Origin: an uncultured Clostridia bacterium
Lineage (GTDB): Bacteria > Bacillota > Clostridia > Oscillospirales > Acutalibacteraceae
Reading direction: 5' to 3'
DNA: 64,000 nucleotides
Assembly: GCA_937907605.1 (NCBI GenBank)
Contig: CALCYI010000034.1
Span: forward strand, 1 to 64,000
In this document: positions 31,191-39,536 of the stretch, one piece after another
How positions within the stretch are numbered: position 1 is the first letter of the stretch
Layout: each line of letters begins with the position of its first letter
Notes under the pieces: model-generated
Told to the model about the DNA's origin: nothing
Databases searched by the model: none
The model's input: only the letters and a program-made list of their open reading frames with translations
Translations under genes and position numbers: made by a program

Positions 31191-33125
31191 ATGAAGATTA
31201 CGCTTAAGGACGGCAGTATCCTTGAATACGCCGAGGCTAAAACCGCGGCTGATATTACCAGGGATATTTCAATGGGACTTTTCAGGAACGCAACCGCGTG
31301 CAAAATTGACGGCGCTGTTTCCGATTTAAGAACCGTTATCGACGGAGATTGCGCTCTTGAGGTACTCACCTTTGACGACGAGGACGGCAAGAGAACGTAT
31401 AACCACACCGCCTCTCACATAATGGCGCAGGCTGTTAAGCGCCTCTATCCCGACGCAAAGCTTACCATAGGTCCCGCTATAGAAAACGGCTTTTACTATG
31501 ACTTTGACGTTGAAAACACCTTCTCCCCCGAGGATTTAGACAAAATCGAGGCGGAGATGAAGAATATCATTAAGGAAAACCTTGAGCTTGAGCGTTTTGA
31601 GCTCCCCGCCCCCGAAGCAATTGCTTTAATGGAGAGCAAGAATGAGCCGTACAAGGTCGAGCTTATCAAGGAGCACGCCGACAAGGGCGAGGCTATCAGC
31701 TTTTACAAGCAGGGCGAATTCACCGAGCTCTGCGCGGGTCCTCACGTATTCAAAACGGGTCAGATTAAGCACAACGCTTTTAAGCTCATAAGCAATAATG
31801 CTGCGTACTGGAGGGGCGACTCAAAGGGCAAGGCGCTTCAGCGTATCTACGGTATTGCGTTCCCGAAGAAAGAGCAGCTTGACGAATACCTCCGGAAGCT
31901 TGAGGAAGCAAAAATGCGCGACCACAGAAAGCTCGGTCACGACCTTGAGCTCTTTATGACCGACGAGCTCGTCGGCAAGGGTATGCCGATGTTTCTTCCA
32001 AAGGGCTACACGCTCTGGCGTATTTTAGAGGATTACATTCGCGATAAGGAGATTAAGTCGGGCTATCAGCACGTGCTTACCCCCTGCGTGGGAACCGTGG
32101 ATTTATACAAGACCTCGGGACACTGGGAGCATTACCAGAATAATATGTTCCCCGCTATGGAGGTTGAGGACGAAACCTACGTACTCAGACCGATGAACTG
32201 CCCCCATCATATGCGTATTTACGCTAACACACGCCATTCCTACCGTAATCTTCCCGTAAGAATCGGCGAAATTGCGCACGACTTCCGCTTTGAAGCGTCG
32301 GGTACTCTCAAGGGCATTGAAAGAGGCCGTCACTTCTGTCAGAACGACGCCCACCTCTTCGTAACCCCCGAGCAGATTAAGGACGAATTTGCAAAGGTTG
32401 TTGACTTAATCTTTGAAACCTATAAGGATTTCGGAATTACGGATTACCGCTGCGTACTGTCGCTTCGTGACCCTGCGGATACGGAAAAATACCATCAGGA
32501 TGACGAGATGTGGGATACAGCAGAAAACGCTCTGCGCGAGGTTCTGAACGATTTAGATCTTGACTACACGGAAGAAATCGGCGAGGCTGCCTTCTACGGA
32601 CCGAAGCTTGACGTTAACGTTAAGCCCGCGGTAGGCGCTGAATACACGCTTTCCACCTGTCAGCTTGACTTCTGCCTTCCCGCAAAGTTCAACCTCACCT
32701 ATATCGACAAGGACAATACGGCGCATACTCCCGTTGTGCTTCACCGTGCAATTCTCGGCTCGCTTGACAGATTTATGGCGTACTTAATCGAGGAAACCAT
32801 GGGCGCCTTCCCGACCTGGCTTGCTCCCGTTCAGGTTAAGTTCCTTCCCATTGCGGACAGACATCAGGATTACGCAAGGGAAATGATGGAAAAGCTTGAG
32901 GCGGCGGGCGTTCGCTGTGAGCTTGACGACAGAAGCGAAAAAATCGGCTTCAAGATTCGTTCGGCGCAGATGGAAAAAATCCCGTATATGATTCTCGTAG
33001 GCGATAAGGATATTGAAGCGAATACAATCTCCGTACGTTCAAGGAAGAACGGCGACGAGGGCGCAACCTCAATCGACGAATTTGTTGCAAGAATTAAAAA
33101 TGAAATTGAAGAAAAGGCAAAATAA
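31191..33125 (+). CDS. thrS: Threonyl-tRNA synthetase
   Basis: Charges tRNA-Thr. The 644 residues comprise an N-terminal TGS domain (1-60), the editing domain with HIMAQAVKRLYP (HxxxH site) and CAGPHV, a class II catalytic core (VLTPCVGTVDLYKTSGHWEHY, motif 2 LRPMNCPHHMRIY, FRFEASGTLKGIERGR, and LHRAILGSLDRF), and the anticodon-binding domain (from about 540). GGGAG precedes the ATG. Regulation is by the upstream T-box. A terminator follows. Confidence 0.97.
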   Translation: MKITLKDGSILEYAEAKTAADITRDISMGLFRNATACKIDGAVSDLRTVIDGDCALEVLTFDDEDGKRTYNHTASHIMAQAVKRLYPDAKLTIGPAIENGFYYDFDVENTFSPEDLDKIEAEMKNIIKENLELERFELPAPEAIALMESKNEPYKVELIKEHADKGEAISFYKQGEFTELCAGPHVFKTGQIKHNAFKLISNNAAYWRGDSKGKALQRIYGIAFPKKEQLDEYLRKLEEAKMRDHRKLGHDLELFMTDELVGKGMPMFLPKGYTLWRILEDYIRDKEIKSGYQHVLTPCVGTVDLYKTSGHWEHYQNNMFPAMEVEDETYVLRPMNCPHHMRIYANTRHSYRNLPVRIGEIAHDFRFEASGTLKGIERGRHFCQNDAHLFVTPEQIKDEFAKVVDLIFETYKDFGITDYRCVLSLRDPADTEKYHQDDEMWDTAENALREVLNDLDLDYTEEIGEAAFYGPKLDVNVKPAVGAEYTLSTCQLDFCLPAKFNLTYIDKDNTAHTPVVLHRAILGSLDRFMAYLIEETMGAFPTWLAPVQVKFLPIADRHQDYAREMMEKLEAAGVRCELDDRSEKIGFKIRSAQMEKIPYMILVGDKDIEANTISVRSRKNGDEGATSIDEFVARIKNEIEEKAK

Positions 33126-33133
33126 TTACAAAG

Positions 33134-33155
33134 CAGCTCCGAGGAATCGGAGCTG
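33134..33155 (+). terminator. Intrinsic terminator of thrS
   Basis: A 9-bp stem CAGCTCCGA/TCGGAGCTG with loop GGAA, followed by TAATATTTT. Confidence 0.85.
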
Positions 33156-33191
33156 TAATATTTTAGCGTTTTAAATCAGTAAAATTTACTG

Positions 33192-33220
33192 TTGTAATTT
33201 AGTTTCGTTTGTGCTAAAAT
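33192..33220 (+). promoter_or_regulatory. Promoter of the iorA-iorB-paaK-ACT operon
   Basis: TTGTAA, 17 bp, TAAAAT, ending 65 bp before the iorA start. Confidence 0.55.
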
Positions 33221-33285
33221 GTTATCTAAATAAAATAAACTAAATACAACAGACAAAATACACAGATAAATAAAGGGTGATAGGA

Positions 33286-35007
33286 ATGAAGGAATTAATG
33301 CTCGGCAACAAGGCGTTCGCGCGCGGACTTTACGAAGCGGGCTGCGCCGTTGCCTCAAGCTATCCGGGAACTCCGTCAACGGAGATTACCGAGGAGGCTG
33401 CAAAATATGACGAGATTTACTGCGAGTGGGCGCCGAACGAAAAGGTAGCTATGGAGGTTGCCTTCGGTGCCTCTATGGCGGGCAAAAAAAGCTTCTGCGG
33501 TATGAAGCACGTAGGCTTAAACGTTGCCGCAGACCCGCTTTATACGGCTTCCTACACAGGCGTAAACGCAGGTATGGTAATCGCCGTTGCGGACGACGCG
33601 GGTATGCACTCCTCGCAAAACGAGCAGGATTCGCGCCACCACGCGATTGCGGCAAAGGTGCCGATGCTCGACCCGTCGGATTCAGCCGAAGCGCTTGAAT
33701 TCGTAAAGCTTGCCTACGACCTTTCCGAAGAATATGACACCCCGTTCATAGTAAAAATGTGCACGAGGGTTTCGCACTGCCAGAGCCTCGTTGAAAAGGG
33801 CGAAAGAATTGAGGTATCAAAGCCGTACAAGGCGGATATTGCAAAATACGTAATGATGCCCGGTAACGCTAAAAAGCGCCACCCCTTCGTTGAGGAGAGA
33901 ATGGCAAGGCTCACCGAATATGCGGAAACGAGCGGAATTAACAGGGTTGAAATGGGCGGCACCGACCTCGGTATTATCACCTCGTCGACGGCATATCTCT
34001 ACACTAAAGAGGTATTCGGCGACAGCGCGAGCGTGCTCAAGCTCGGTATGGTAAATCCCCTGCCCGTTAAGCTTATTAAGGACTTTGCCTCAAAGGTGAA
34101 GAGGGTTGTTGTTATAGAAGAGCTTGACCCGATTATTGAAAATCACTGCCGCGCGCTCGGTATCGAGGTTCAGGGCAAGGACATACTCCCGATAGTAGGC
34201 GAATTTTCACAGAACTTAATCGCTCAGAAGCTCGGGCTTCCCGAAAAGGAGCACTGCTCCTTCAGCGAGTCGCTTCCTATGAGGCCGCCCGCAATGTGCT
34301 CGGGCTGTCCGCACAGGGGCGTATTCTATACGCTTAATAAAAACAAGTGCACCGTACTCGGCGACATCGGCTGCTACACGCTCGGCGCGGTTGCTCCGCT
34401 TTCGGCAATGCATATGACGCTTTGTATGGGCGCTTCCGTTTCCGCAACCCACGGCTTCAATAAGGCGCTCGGCGCAAAAGCAGAGGGCAAAACCGTTGCG
34501 GTTATCGGCGATTCAACCTTTATGCACTCGGGTATGACGGGGCTTGCGAACATCGCGTACAACCAGTCAAGCTCAACCGTTATCATTCTCGATAACTCCA
34601 TTACGGGTATGACGGGACATCAGCAAAACCCGACGACGGGCTACAACATCAAGGGCGACCCCGCGGGTAAAATCGACCTTGAAGCACTGTGCAGGTCAAT
34701 GGGCTTTAACAGAGTACGAGTTGTAGACCCGTACGACCTTAAGGAAACCGACAGGGCAATTAAAGAGGAGCTTGCGGCTGACGAGCCGTCGGTAATAATC
34801 TCACGCCGTCCCTGCGTGCTTCTTAAATACGTTAAAACGAACCCGCCGCTCAAGGCGGAGGAGGATAAATGCGTGGGCTGTAAATCCTGTATGAAGCTCG
34901 GCTGTCCGTCGATAAGCTTCAAGGACGGTAAGGCGCACGTTGACGCAACGCTCTGCACGGGCTGCGGCGTATGTCAGCAGCTCTGTCAATTTGACGCGCT
35001 TAACTGA
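33286..35007 (+). CDS. iorA: Indolepyruvate:ferredoxin oxidoreductase, alpha subunit
   Basis: Thiamine-PP and Fe-S enzyme that oxidatively decarboxylates aryl pyruvates (indolepyruvate, phenylpyruvate) to aryl-acetyl-CoA, or runs in reverse, passing electrons to ferredoxin. The 573 residues start with MLGNKAFARGLYEAG and SSYPGTPSTEI. TPP binding is seen at GDIGCYTLG and GDSTFMHSGMTGLANI with NSITGMTGHQQNP. The C-terminus holds two ferredoxin-like clusters (CVGCKSCMKLGCP and CTGCGVCQQLC). I chose the ATG at 33286 with AAGGG eight bases upstream rather than the GTG at 33277. It leads the operon with iorB and paaK. Confidence 0.95.
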   Translation: MKELMLGNKAFARGLYEAGCAVASSYPGTPSTEITEEAAKYDEIYCEWAPNEKVAMEVAFGASMAGKKSFCGMKHVGLNVAADPLYTASYTGVNAGMVIAVADDAGMHSSQNEQDSRHHAIAAKVPMLDPSDSAEALEFVKLAYDLSEEYDTPFIVKMCTRVSHCQSLVEKGERIEVSKPYKADIAKYVMMPGNAKKRHPFVEERMARLTEYAETSGINRVEMGGTDLGIITSSTAYLYTKEVFGDSASVLKLGMVNPLPVKLIKDFASKVKRVVVIEELDPIIENHCRALGIEVQGKDILPIVGEFSQNLIAQKLGLPEKEHCSFSESLPMRPPAMCSGCPHRGVFYTLNKNKCTVLGDIGCYTLGAVAPLSAMHMTLCMGASVSATHGFNKALGAKAEGKTVAVIGDSTFMHSGMTGLANIAYNQSSSTVIILDNSITGMTGHQQNPTTGYNIKGDPAGKIDLEALCRSMGFNRVRVVDPYDLKETDRAIKEELAADEPSVIISRRPCVLLKYVKTNPPLKAEEDKCVGCKSCMKLGCPSISFKDGKAHVDATLCTGCGVCQQLCQFDALN

Positions 35008-35024
35008 GGAAAGGAGAAATGGCT

Positions 35025-35594
35025 ATGACTAAAAACATTATGATTGTCGGCGTCGGCGGTCAGGGCTCGCTTCTTGCAAGCAAGCTGCTCGGTCAGATTC
35101 TTCTTAATGCAGGCTATGACGTTAAGGTATCCGAGGTACACGGTATGAGCCAGAGAGGCGGCTCGGTCGTAACCTACGTCCGCTTCGGCGACAAGGTGTA
35201 CTCTCCTATCATTGACAAGGGCGAAGCGGATTATATAGTTTCCTTCGAGCTGCTTGAGGCAGCCAGATACGTTGAATTTTTAAAGCCAGGCGGTCACATC
35301 GTAGTAAACACTCAGCAGATTGACCCCATGCCTGTAATCACGGGAAATGCGGCATATCCCGAAAACCTCGTTGAAAAGATGAAGGCATCAGGCGCTGAGG
35401 TTGAGGCGTTCGACGCGCTCGCCGTTGCTAACGAGGCGGGCTCGTCAAAGGCGGTTAATATCGCCCTGCTCGGCAGACTCTCTAAAAAATTTGACTTCAC
35501 AGAGGAGCAATGGATGGAGGCGCTTGAAAAATGCGTGCCGCCTAAATTCATAGAGCTCAACAAAAAGGCTTTCGCGCTCGGAAGAAATTCATAA
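35025..35594 (+). CDS. iorB: Indolepyruvate:ferredoxin oxidoreductase, beta subunit
   Basis: Gamma-domain partner of IorA. The 189-residue protein begins with IMIVGVGGQGSLLASKLLGQ and VHGMSQRGGSVVTYVRFG, both typical of pyruvate:ferredoxin oxidoreductase gamma-type subunits. The ATG at 35025 is preferred over the one two codons upstream because GGAG is then eight bases away. It lies 17 bp behind iorA and 28 bp before paaK, so the three act together on arylacetyl-CoA. Confidence 0.95.
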   Translation: MTKNIMIVGVGGQGSLLASKLLGQILLNAGYDVKVSEVHGMSQRGGSVVTYVRFGDKVYSPIIDKGEADYIVSFELLEAARYVEFLKPGGHIVVNTQQIDPMPVITGNAAYPENLVEKMKASGAEVEAFDALAVANEAGSSKAVNIALLGRLSKKFDFTEEQWMEALEKCVPPKFIELNKKAFALGRNS

Positions 35595-35622
35595 CAATCT
35601 ATAACAAAAAGGAGGAAGAAGA

Positions 35623-36927
35623 ATGGCAAATTATTATCAGCCCGAAATTGAAACAATGCCCGTGGATGAAATAAAGGCATTGCAGAGCAAAAAGCTCGTG
35701 GAACAGGTTAAATACGTTTACGAAAACGTACCGTATTACCGCAAGAAAATGGAGGAAAAAGGAGTAAAGCCCGAAGATATCAAAGGGATTGAGGATATCA
35801 GCAAGCTCCCCTTCCTTTCCAAAGACGACTTAAGGGACGCATATCCCTACGGACTGCTCGGTACGGATTTAAAGAACATCGTGCGTATTCAGTCCACGTC
35901 GGGTACTACGGGCAGGCGCGTAGTTGCCTTCTACACACAGGAGGATATCGACATGTGGGAGGAGTGCTGCGCAAGGGCAATCGTTGCGGCAGGCGGCACA
36001 AACGAGGACGTATGTCACGTTTGCTACGGCTACGGACTTTTCACGGGCGGTCCCGGTTTAAACGGCGGCTCTCACAAGGTTGGCTGCATGACTCTTCCGA
36101 TGTCTTCGGGCAATACCGACAGACAGATTCAGTTTATGATGGACCTCGGTTCAACAATCCTCTGCTGTACGCCGTCATATGCTGCGTACATAGGCGAATC
36201 GCTTGCAGAAAAGGGCTACAAGCCCGAGGATAACAAGCTCAAGGCGGGTATCTTCGGCGCTGAACCGTGGACTGAGGAAATGCGTCAGGAAATCGAAAAG
36301 AGCCTCGGCATTAAGGCGTATGATATTTACGGTTTAACAGAGACCTCAGGCCCCGGCGTTTCCTTCGAATGTGAGGAGCAGACGGGTATGCATATTAACG
36401 AGGACCATTTCTACGCGGAAATTATCGACCCGAAAACAGGCGAGGTTTTACCCGAGGGCGAAAAGGGCGAGCTCGTTTTCACCTCCCTTGACAAAAAGGG
36501 CTTCCCGCTCCTTCGTTACAGAACAAAGGATATATGCATACTCACCCGTAAGCCCTGCTCCTGCGGCAGAACGCATATAAAGATGAGCAAGCCGCTCGGC
36601 AGAAGCGACGATATGATGATTATCCGCGGCGTCAATGTATTCCCGAGCCAGATTGAAACCGTACTGCTCAAGGAGGGCTACACGCCGAATTACCAGATTG
36701 TTGTAGACCGTGTTAAGAATACGGACACCTTTGATATTTACGTAGAATGTACTCCCGAGCGCTTCTCGGATAAGGTATCGGAAATGCAAAACAGCGAAAA
36801 GGAGCTTGCGCTTGCTATGCGCGCAATGCTCGGCATCAATCCGAAAATCCACCTTGTTGCGCCTAAATCAATCGAGCGCAGCGAGGGCAAGGCAGTACGC
36901 GTAATAGATAAGAGAAAGCTTCACTAA
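35623..36927 (+). CDS. paaK: Phenylacetate-CoA ligase
   Basis: ATP-dependent ligase joining phenylacetate (or indoleacetate) to CoA through an adenylate. The 434 residues have the AMP-binding loop QSTSGTTGRRVVAF, a DIYGLTETSGPGVSFEC motif, YRTKDI, and the C-terminal domain with GRSDDMMIIRGVNVFPSQIE. With iorAB it can interconvert arylacetate, arylacetyl-CoA and arylpyruvate, so the operon fits either breakdown or reductive uptake of aromatic amino acid skeletons. AAAGGAGG lies before the ATG. Confidence 0.95.
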   Translation: MANYYQPEIETMPVDEIKALQSKKLVEQVKYVYENVPYYRKKMEEKGVKPEDIKGIEDISKLPFLSKDDLRDAYPYGLLGTDLKNIVRIQSTSGTTGRRVVAFYTQEDIDMWEECCARAIVAAGGTNEDVCHVCYGYGLFTGGPGLNGGSHKVGCMTLPMSSGNTDRQIQFMMDLGSTILCCTPSYAAYIGESLAEKGYKPEDNKLKAGIFGAEPWTEEMRQEIEKSLGIKAYDIYGLTETSGPGVSFECEEQTGMHINEDHFYAEIIDPKTGEVLPEGEKGELVFTSLDKKGFPLLRYRTKDICILTRKPCSCGRTHIKMSKPLGRSDDMMIIRGVNVFPSQIETVLLKEGYTPNYQIVVDRVKNTDTFDIYVECTPERFSDKVSEMQNSEKELALAMRAMLGINPKIHLVAPKSIERSEGKAVRVIDKRKLH

Positions 36928-36950
36928 GTTGAACTAAGGAGGTTTACACC

Positions 36951-37385
36951 ATGGCAATTACACAGTTATCTGCATTTTTGGAAAACACACCGGGTACGCT
37001 CTGCGAGGCGGTTAAGGCTATTACAAACGCGGGCGTTAACATCCGCGCGCTCAGCGTGGCTGATACAAAGGATTTCGGTATTTTAAGAGTTATCGTTTCC
37101 GACACGGAAAAAACGAAGGAAGCGCTCAGCGCGGAAACAATCATTCAGGAAACTGCCGTAATCGCGGTTAAAATGAACGACAAGGCGGGCGCGCTCAGCG
37201 ATATACTCAGCATACTTAAAGCAGCTGATATCAACGTTGAATACGTATACGCCTTCACCGGCGCCGTACAGGGCAACGCATACGTAGTGCTCCGGGTTGA
37301 CGACGTGACCGTGGCTGAACAGATTCTTAACCAAAACGGAATCCAGACGCTCAACAATGAGGATTTGAGCGATTTCTTAAAATAA
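36951..37385 (+). CDS. Tandem ACT-domain protein
   Basis: A 144-residue protein made of two ACT folds: residues about 3-67 (QLSAFLENTPGTLCEAVKAI, NIRALSVADT) and about 70-140 (VKMNDKAGALSDILSIL, INVEYVYAF). ACT domains bind amino acids, often aromatic ones, to regulate enzymes. A stand-alone tandem ACT protein downstream of iorAB-paaK is a recurring arrangement and suggests allosteric sensing for this pathway, but its partner is not known. AAGGAGG precedes the ATG. Confidence 0.9.
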   Translation: MAITQLSAFLENTPGTLCEAVKAITNAGVNIRALSVADTKDFGILRVIVSDTEKTKEALSAETIIQETAVIAVKMNDKAGALSDILSILKAADINVEYVYAFTGAVQGNAYVVLRVDDVTVAEQILNQNGIQTLNNEDLSDFLK

Positions 37386-37387
37386 AC

Positions 37388-37701
37388 AAAAAACAGGCGG
37401 ATTGAGCCCCGCCTTCCATAAGGAAGTATCGCCTCAATAATCAACTTTTTCGCACAATTAGTTCGTTAAAATTAACGGCAAGGCGTCAGCCTTGCCGTTA
37501 ATTTATGCCTGCTACTTGTACAAAACATTTGATTTTGAGGTGCTTTGCAGTTTAAATCGTCAGATTTTATTCAGATTGGTGATTATAAAATTGTCTGCAT
37601 ACTCGCGTATTCAGTCGATTTTTAATCGCCAAGATGGGTGAAAGCTGACGATTTAAACCGACACTTCCTTATGGAAAGCGGGGCAAAGCCGCCTGTTTTT
37701 T
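37388..37701. repeat. MITE-like element with about 40-bp inverted ends
   Basis: The left end (37388-37427) and right end (37663-37701) are inverted repeats of each other with about 33 of 40 positions alike, sharing AAAAAACAGGCGG, CCCCGC and TTCCATAAGGAAGT. Inside lie a 14-bp perfect inverted repeat (37550-37563 with 37645-37658) and a very stable hairpin (37469-37504). No ORF of any size is inside. A clear target duplication is not seen. The right end plus TTTTTT can also act as a terminator. This accounts for the whole gene-free stretch. Confidence 0.7.
37469..37504. terminator. 16-bp perfect hairpin inside the inverted-end element
   Basis: Arms 37469-37484 and 37489-37504 (AAATTAACGGCAAGGC and its complement) with loop GTCA. 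AT-rich outer pairs make it terminator-like in both directions, though no long U-run follows. Confidence 0.55.
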
Positions 37702-37714
37702 ATGTAAATCACTG

Positions 37715-38731
37715 TTAAAGTAATTTCAGTAGTAATCCCTTGATAGTATTCTTTATTCTTCTTTTATACAGCTTGGGATTATCTGATTTATAGAGATTAA
37801 CAAATTCCGAATAATTCTCTTGCAGTATTGCCTTTGACATTTCTTTTGAAAAATGAGAATTAATAAAATCAACGTCTATGTATTTTTCAAATTCCCTAAA
37901 GGTATTGCGAATATAATCAACATGTTCTTTTTTCGGAAATCTGACAATATAATGGTCAATTGAACCTACAATATAAGCAAAAAGATGTTTGTCATATCTT
38001 GATTTTTCTATATTTCCGTCAAAGTATTCAAGTATAGTTTCAAATAAAAGTCTGCTGACATATGCCATTTCGTTAATTGACCTTGAACACAGATTTTGCC
38101 TTAAGCCGTTGTTATAACAATATACAATATCGCTTAATACTAATATATCGTTGGTAATAGTTTTTGTATAATTAAGATTAAAAATATGGTCTTCGCTATA
38201 ATAAATATCCTCCCTGAAACGTACATTAAAAGCATCAATTATCGATTTTCTGTATAGCTTACCGCACGGTCCCCAATTTGTGCGGTCCTGTTCTTCAAAC
38301 CGCGTAAGTCTTTCATCTGCACTGAAGCGCATATTTTTATGAATAATATCTTTTTTCAGGAATCCGTCTAATTGATATGAACCGCTTACAAGGTCAATAC
38401 TGTCGTTAACCTTATCATATAGTATTTTCAGAGCGTCTTTCGGAAGTGTATCGTCCGAATCAACGAATGTAATGAATTCGCCCTCCGCCCTTTCAATACC
38501 GAAATTCCTTGCCGATGATACACCGCCGTTAACTTTCGAATAAACCTTCAGCCTTGCATCTGTATTTGAAATCTCATTTAGTTTAACAAGAGAGGAATCT
38601 GTTGAACCGTCATCAACGGCAATAATCTCAAAATCCGTAAAGCTCTGGGATAAAACGGAATTAATGCATTTATTTATATACTTTTCGCTGTTGTATACAG
38701 GAATAATTACGCTGATAACTATTTTGTTCAT
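37715..38731 (-). CDS. Family 2 glycosyltransferase
   Basis: A GT-A glycosyltransferase of about 338 residues. It opens with VISVIIPVYNSEKYINKCI and has AVDDGSTDSS and GVSSARNFGIERAEGEFITF, with the metal-binding VDSDDT. The C-terminal half is Lys/Asp/Tyr-rich and variable, so the sugar is unknown. I prefer the start MNKIVISV at 38731, as in relatives, but the frame is open to an ATG at 38755 that overlaps licD by 20 bp; neither has a well-placed ribosome binding site. It is last in the flippase-LicD-GT cluster. Base use is AT-rich compared with neighbours. Confidence 0.88.
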   Translation of the reverse strand: MNKIVISVIIPVYNSEKYINKCINSVLSQSFTDFEIIAVDDGSTDSSLVKLNEISNTDARLKVYSKVNGGVSSARNFGIERAEGEFITFVDSDDTLPKDALKILYDKVNDSIDLVSGSYQLDGFLKKDIIHKNMRFSADERLTRFEEQDRTNWGPCGKLYRKSIIDAFNVRFREDIYYSEDHIFNLNYTKTITNDILVLSDIVYCYNNGLRQNLCSRSINEMAYVSRLLFETILEYFDGNIEKSRYDKHLFAYIVGSIDHYIVRFPKKEHVDYIRNTFREFEKYIDVDFINSHFSKEMSKAILQENYSEFVNLYKSDNPKLYKRRIKNTIKGLLLKLL

Positions 38732-38735
38732 CCCC

Positions 38736-39536
38736 TTACAGATAATATGTTTCATATGCGTGGCGTTGTCTGTCCTCCTCCGGCGGCAGGGTCATATAAT
38801 CGCCGTAAACCATTGTTAACCGTTTGTCATATTGTGCAAAAGCAGTAACACTGATGCCTTCAAATTCAAGGGTAACAAAGCTATCAAATAATGTATTATC
38901 AAAAGAATTCCTTATTCCCGTAAAATTATGAAGGAAAAACACATAATAATCGCCCTTTTCGGAAGCAAAGAACCTGTCAACCATACTCAAAACGGGCTTT
39001 GCAAAAGGTAAAACCGCTTTGTGGGCATATTTTGCAAATATCTTTTTTAAGCTGAGCTCGGAATTCGGCGTGTCGTTATTCGGACCGAATCTGCCGTAAA
39101 ACTTATCAAGACGGGGTATTATTTTATCCAGCATATCGTAATGCTTGTGATAGAATCTTTCAGACACAAGATCAGCCGGGAAAATATCTATAAAAACTCC
39201 CAGCTCCTGCCCGTCTCTGTTTTCTTCTTTTATTAACGTCGTATTGTCAGAGAGCTTGGCGATAATATAATAATAATTCTTTGAGTAACGGTAGCTTTTT
39301 ATTTCATATCTGCCGTCGTTGTATTTAAGCGCCATAAGTTTTTCATAGTCTGCTCTCGGCATTGATACGTCAATATCGTTATCCCAGGGAATAAACCCCT
39401 TATGCCTGACTGCGCCTATCAGGGTACCGTATTCAATCGAATAACGCAGTCCGTTTTCCCTACATATTTCATCAAATTTTTTCAGAGCGAGAGTAAAAAG
39501 GTTTTTTAATTCCTTATCGCTTTCAATTAGTTTCAT
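38736..39536 (-). CDS. LicD-family phosphotransferase
   Basis: LicD proteins attach phosphocholine or a similar phospho-substituent to surface polysaccharide, or are nucleotidyltransferase-fold enzymes of that kind. The 266 residues contain the core YGTLIGAVRHKGFIPWDNDI with the D-x-D nucleotidyltransferase motif, followed by DVSMPRADYEKL. It overlaps the flippase stop codon by four bases (ATGA), a sign of coupling. The AT-rich base use is shared with its two neighbours. Confidence 0.88.
   Translation of the reverse strand: MKLIESDKELKNLFTLALKKFDEICRENGLRYSIEYGTLIGAVRHKGFIPWDNDIDVSMPRADYEKLMALKYNDGRYEIKSYRYSKNYYYIIAKLSDNTTLIKEENRDGQELGVFIDIFPADLVSERFYHKHYDMLDKIIPRLDKFYGRFGPNNDTPNSELSLKKIFAKYAHKAVLPFAKPVLSMVDRFFASEKGDYYVFFLHNFTGIRNSFDNTLFDSFVTLEFEGISVTAFAQYDKRLTMVYGDYMTLPPEEDRQRHAYETYYL

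Noticed and set aside
33277..33288. GTG at 33277 as the iorA start
   Set aside because: It falls inside the AAAGGGTG binding region; the ATG at 33286 has proper spacing.
37428..37662. Possible protein gene inside the inverted-end element
   Set aside because: No frame longer than a few dozen codons and no SD.
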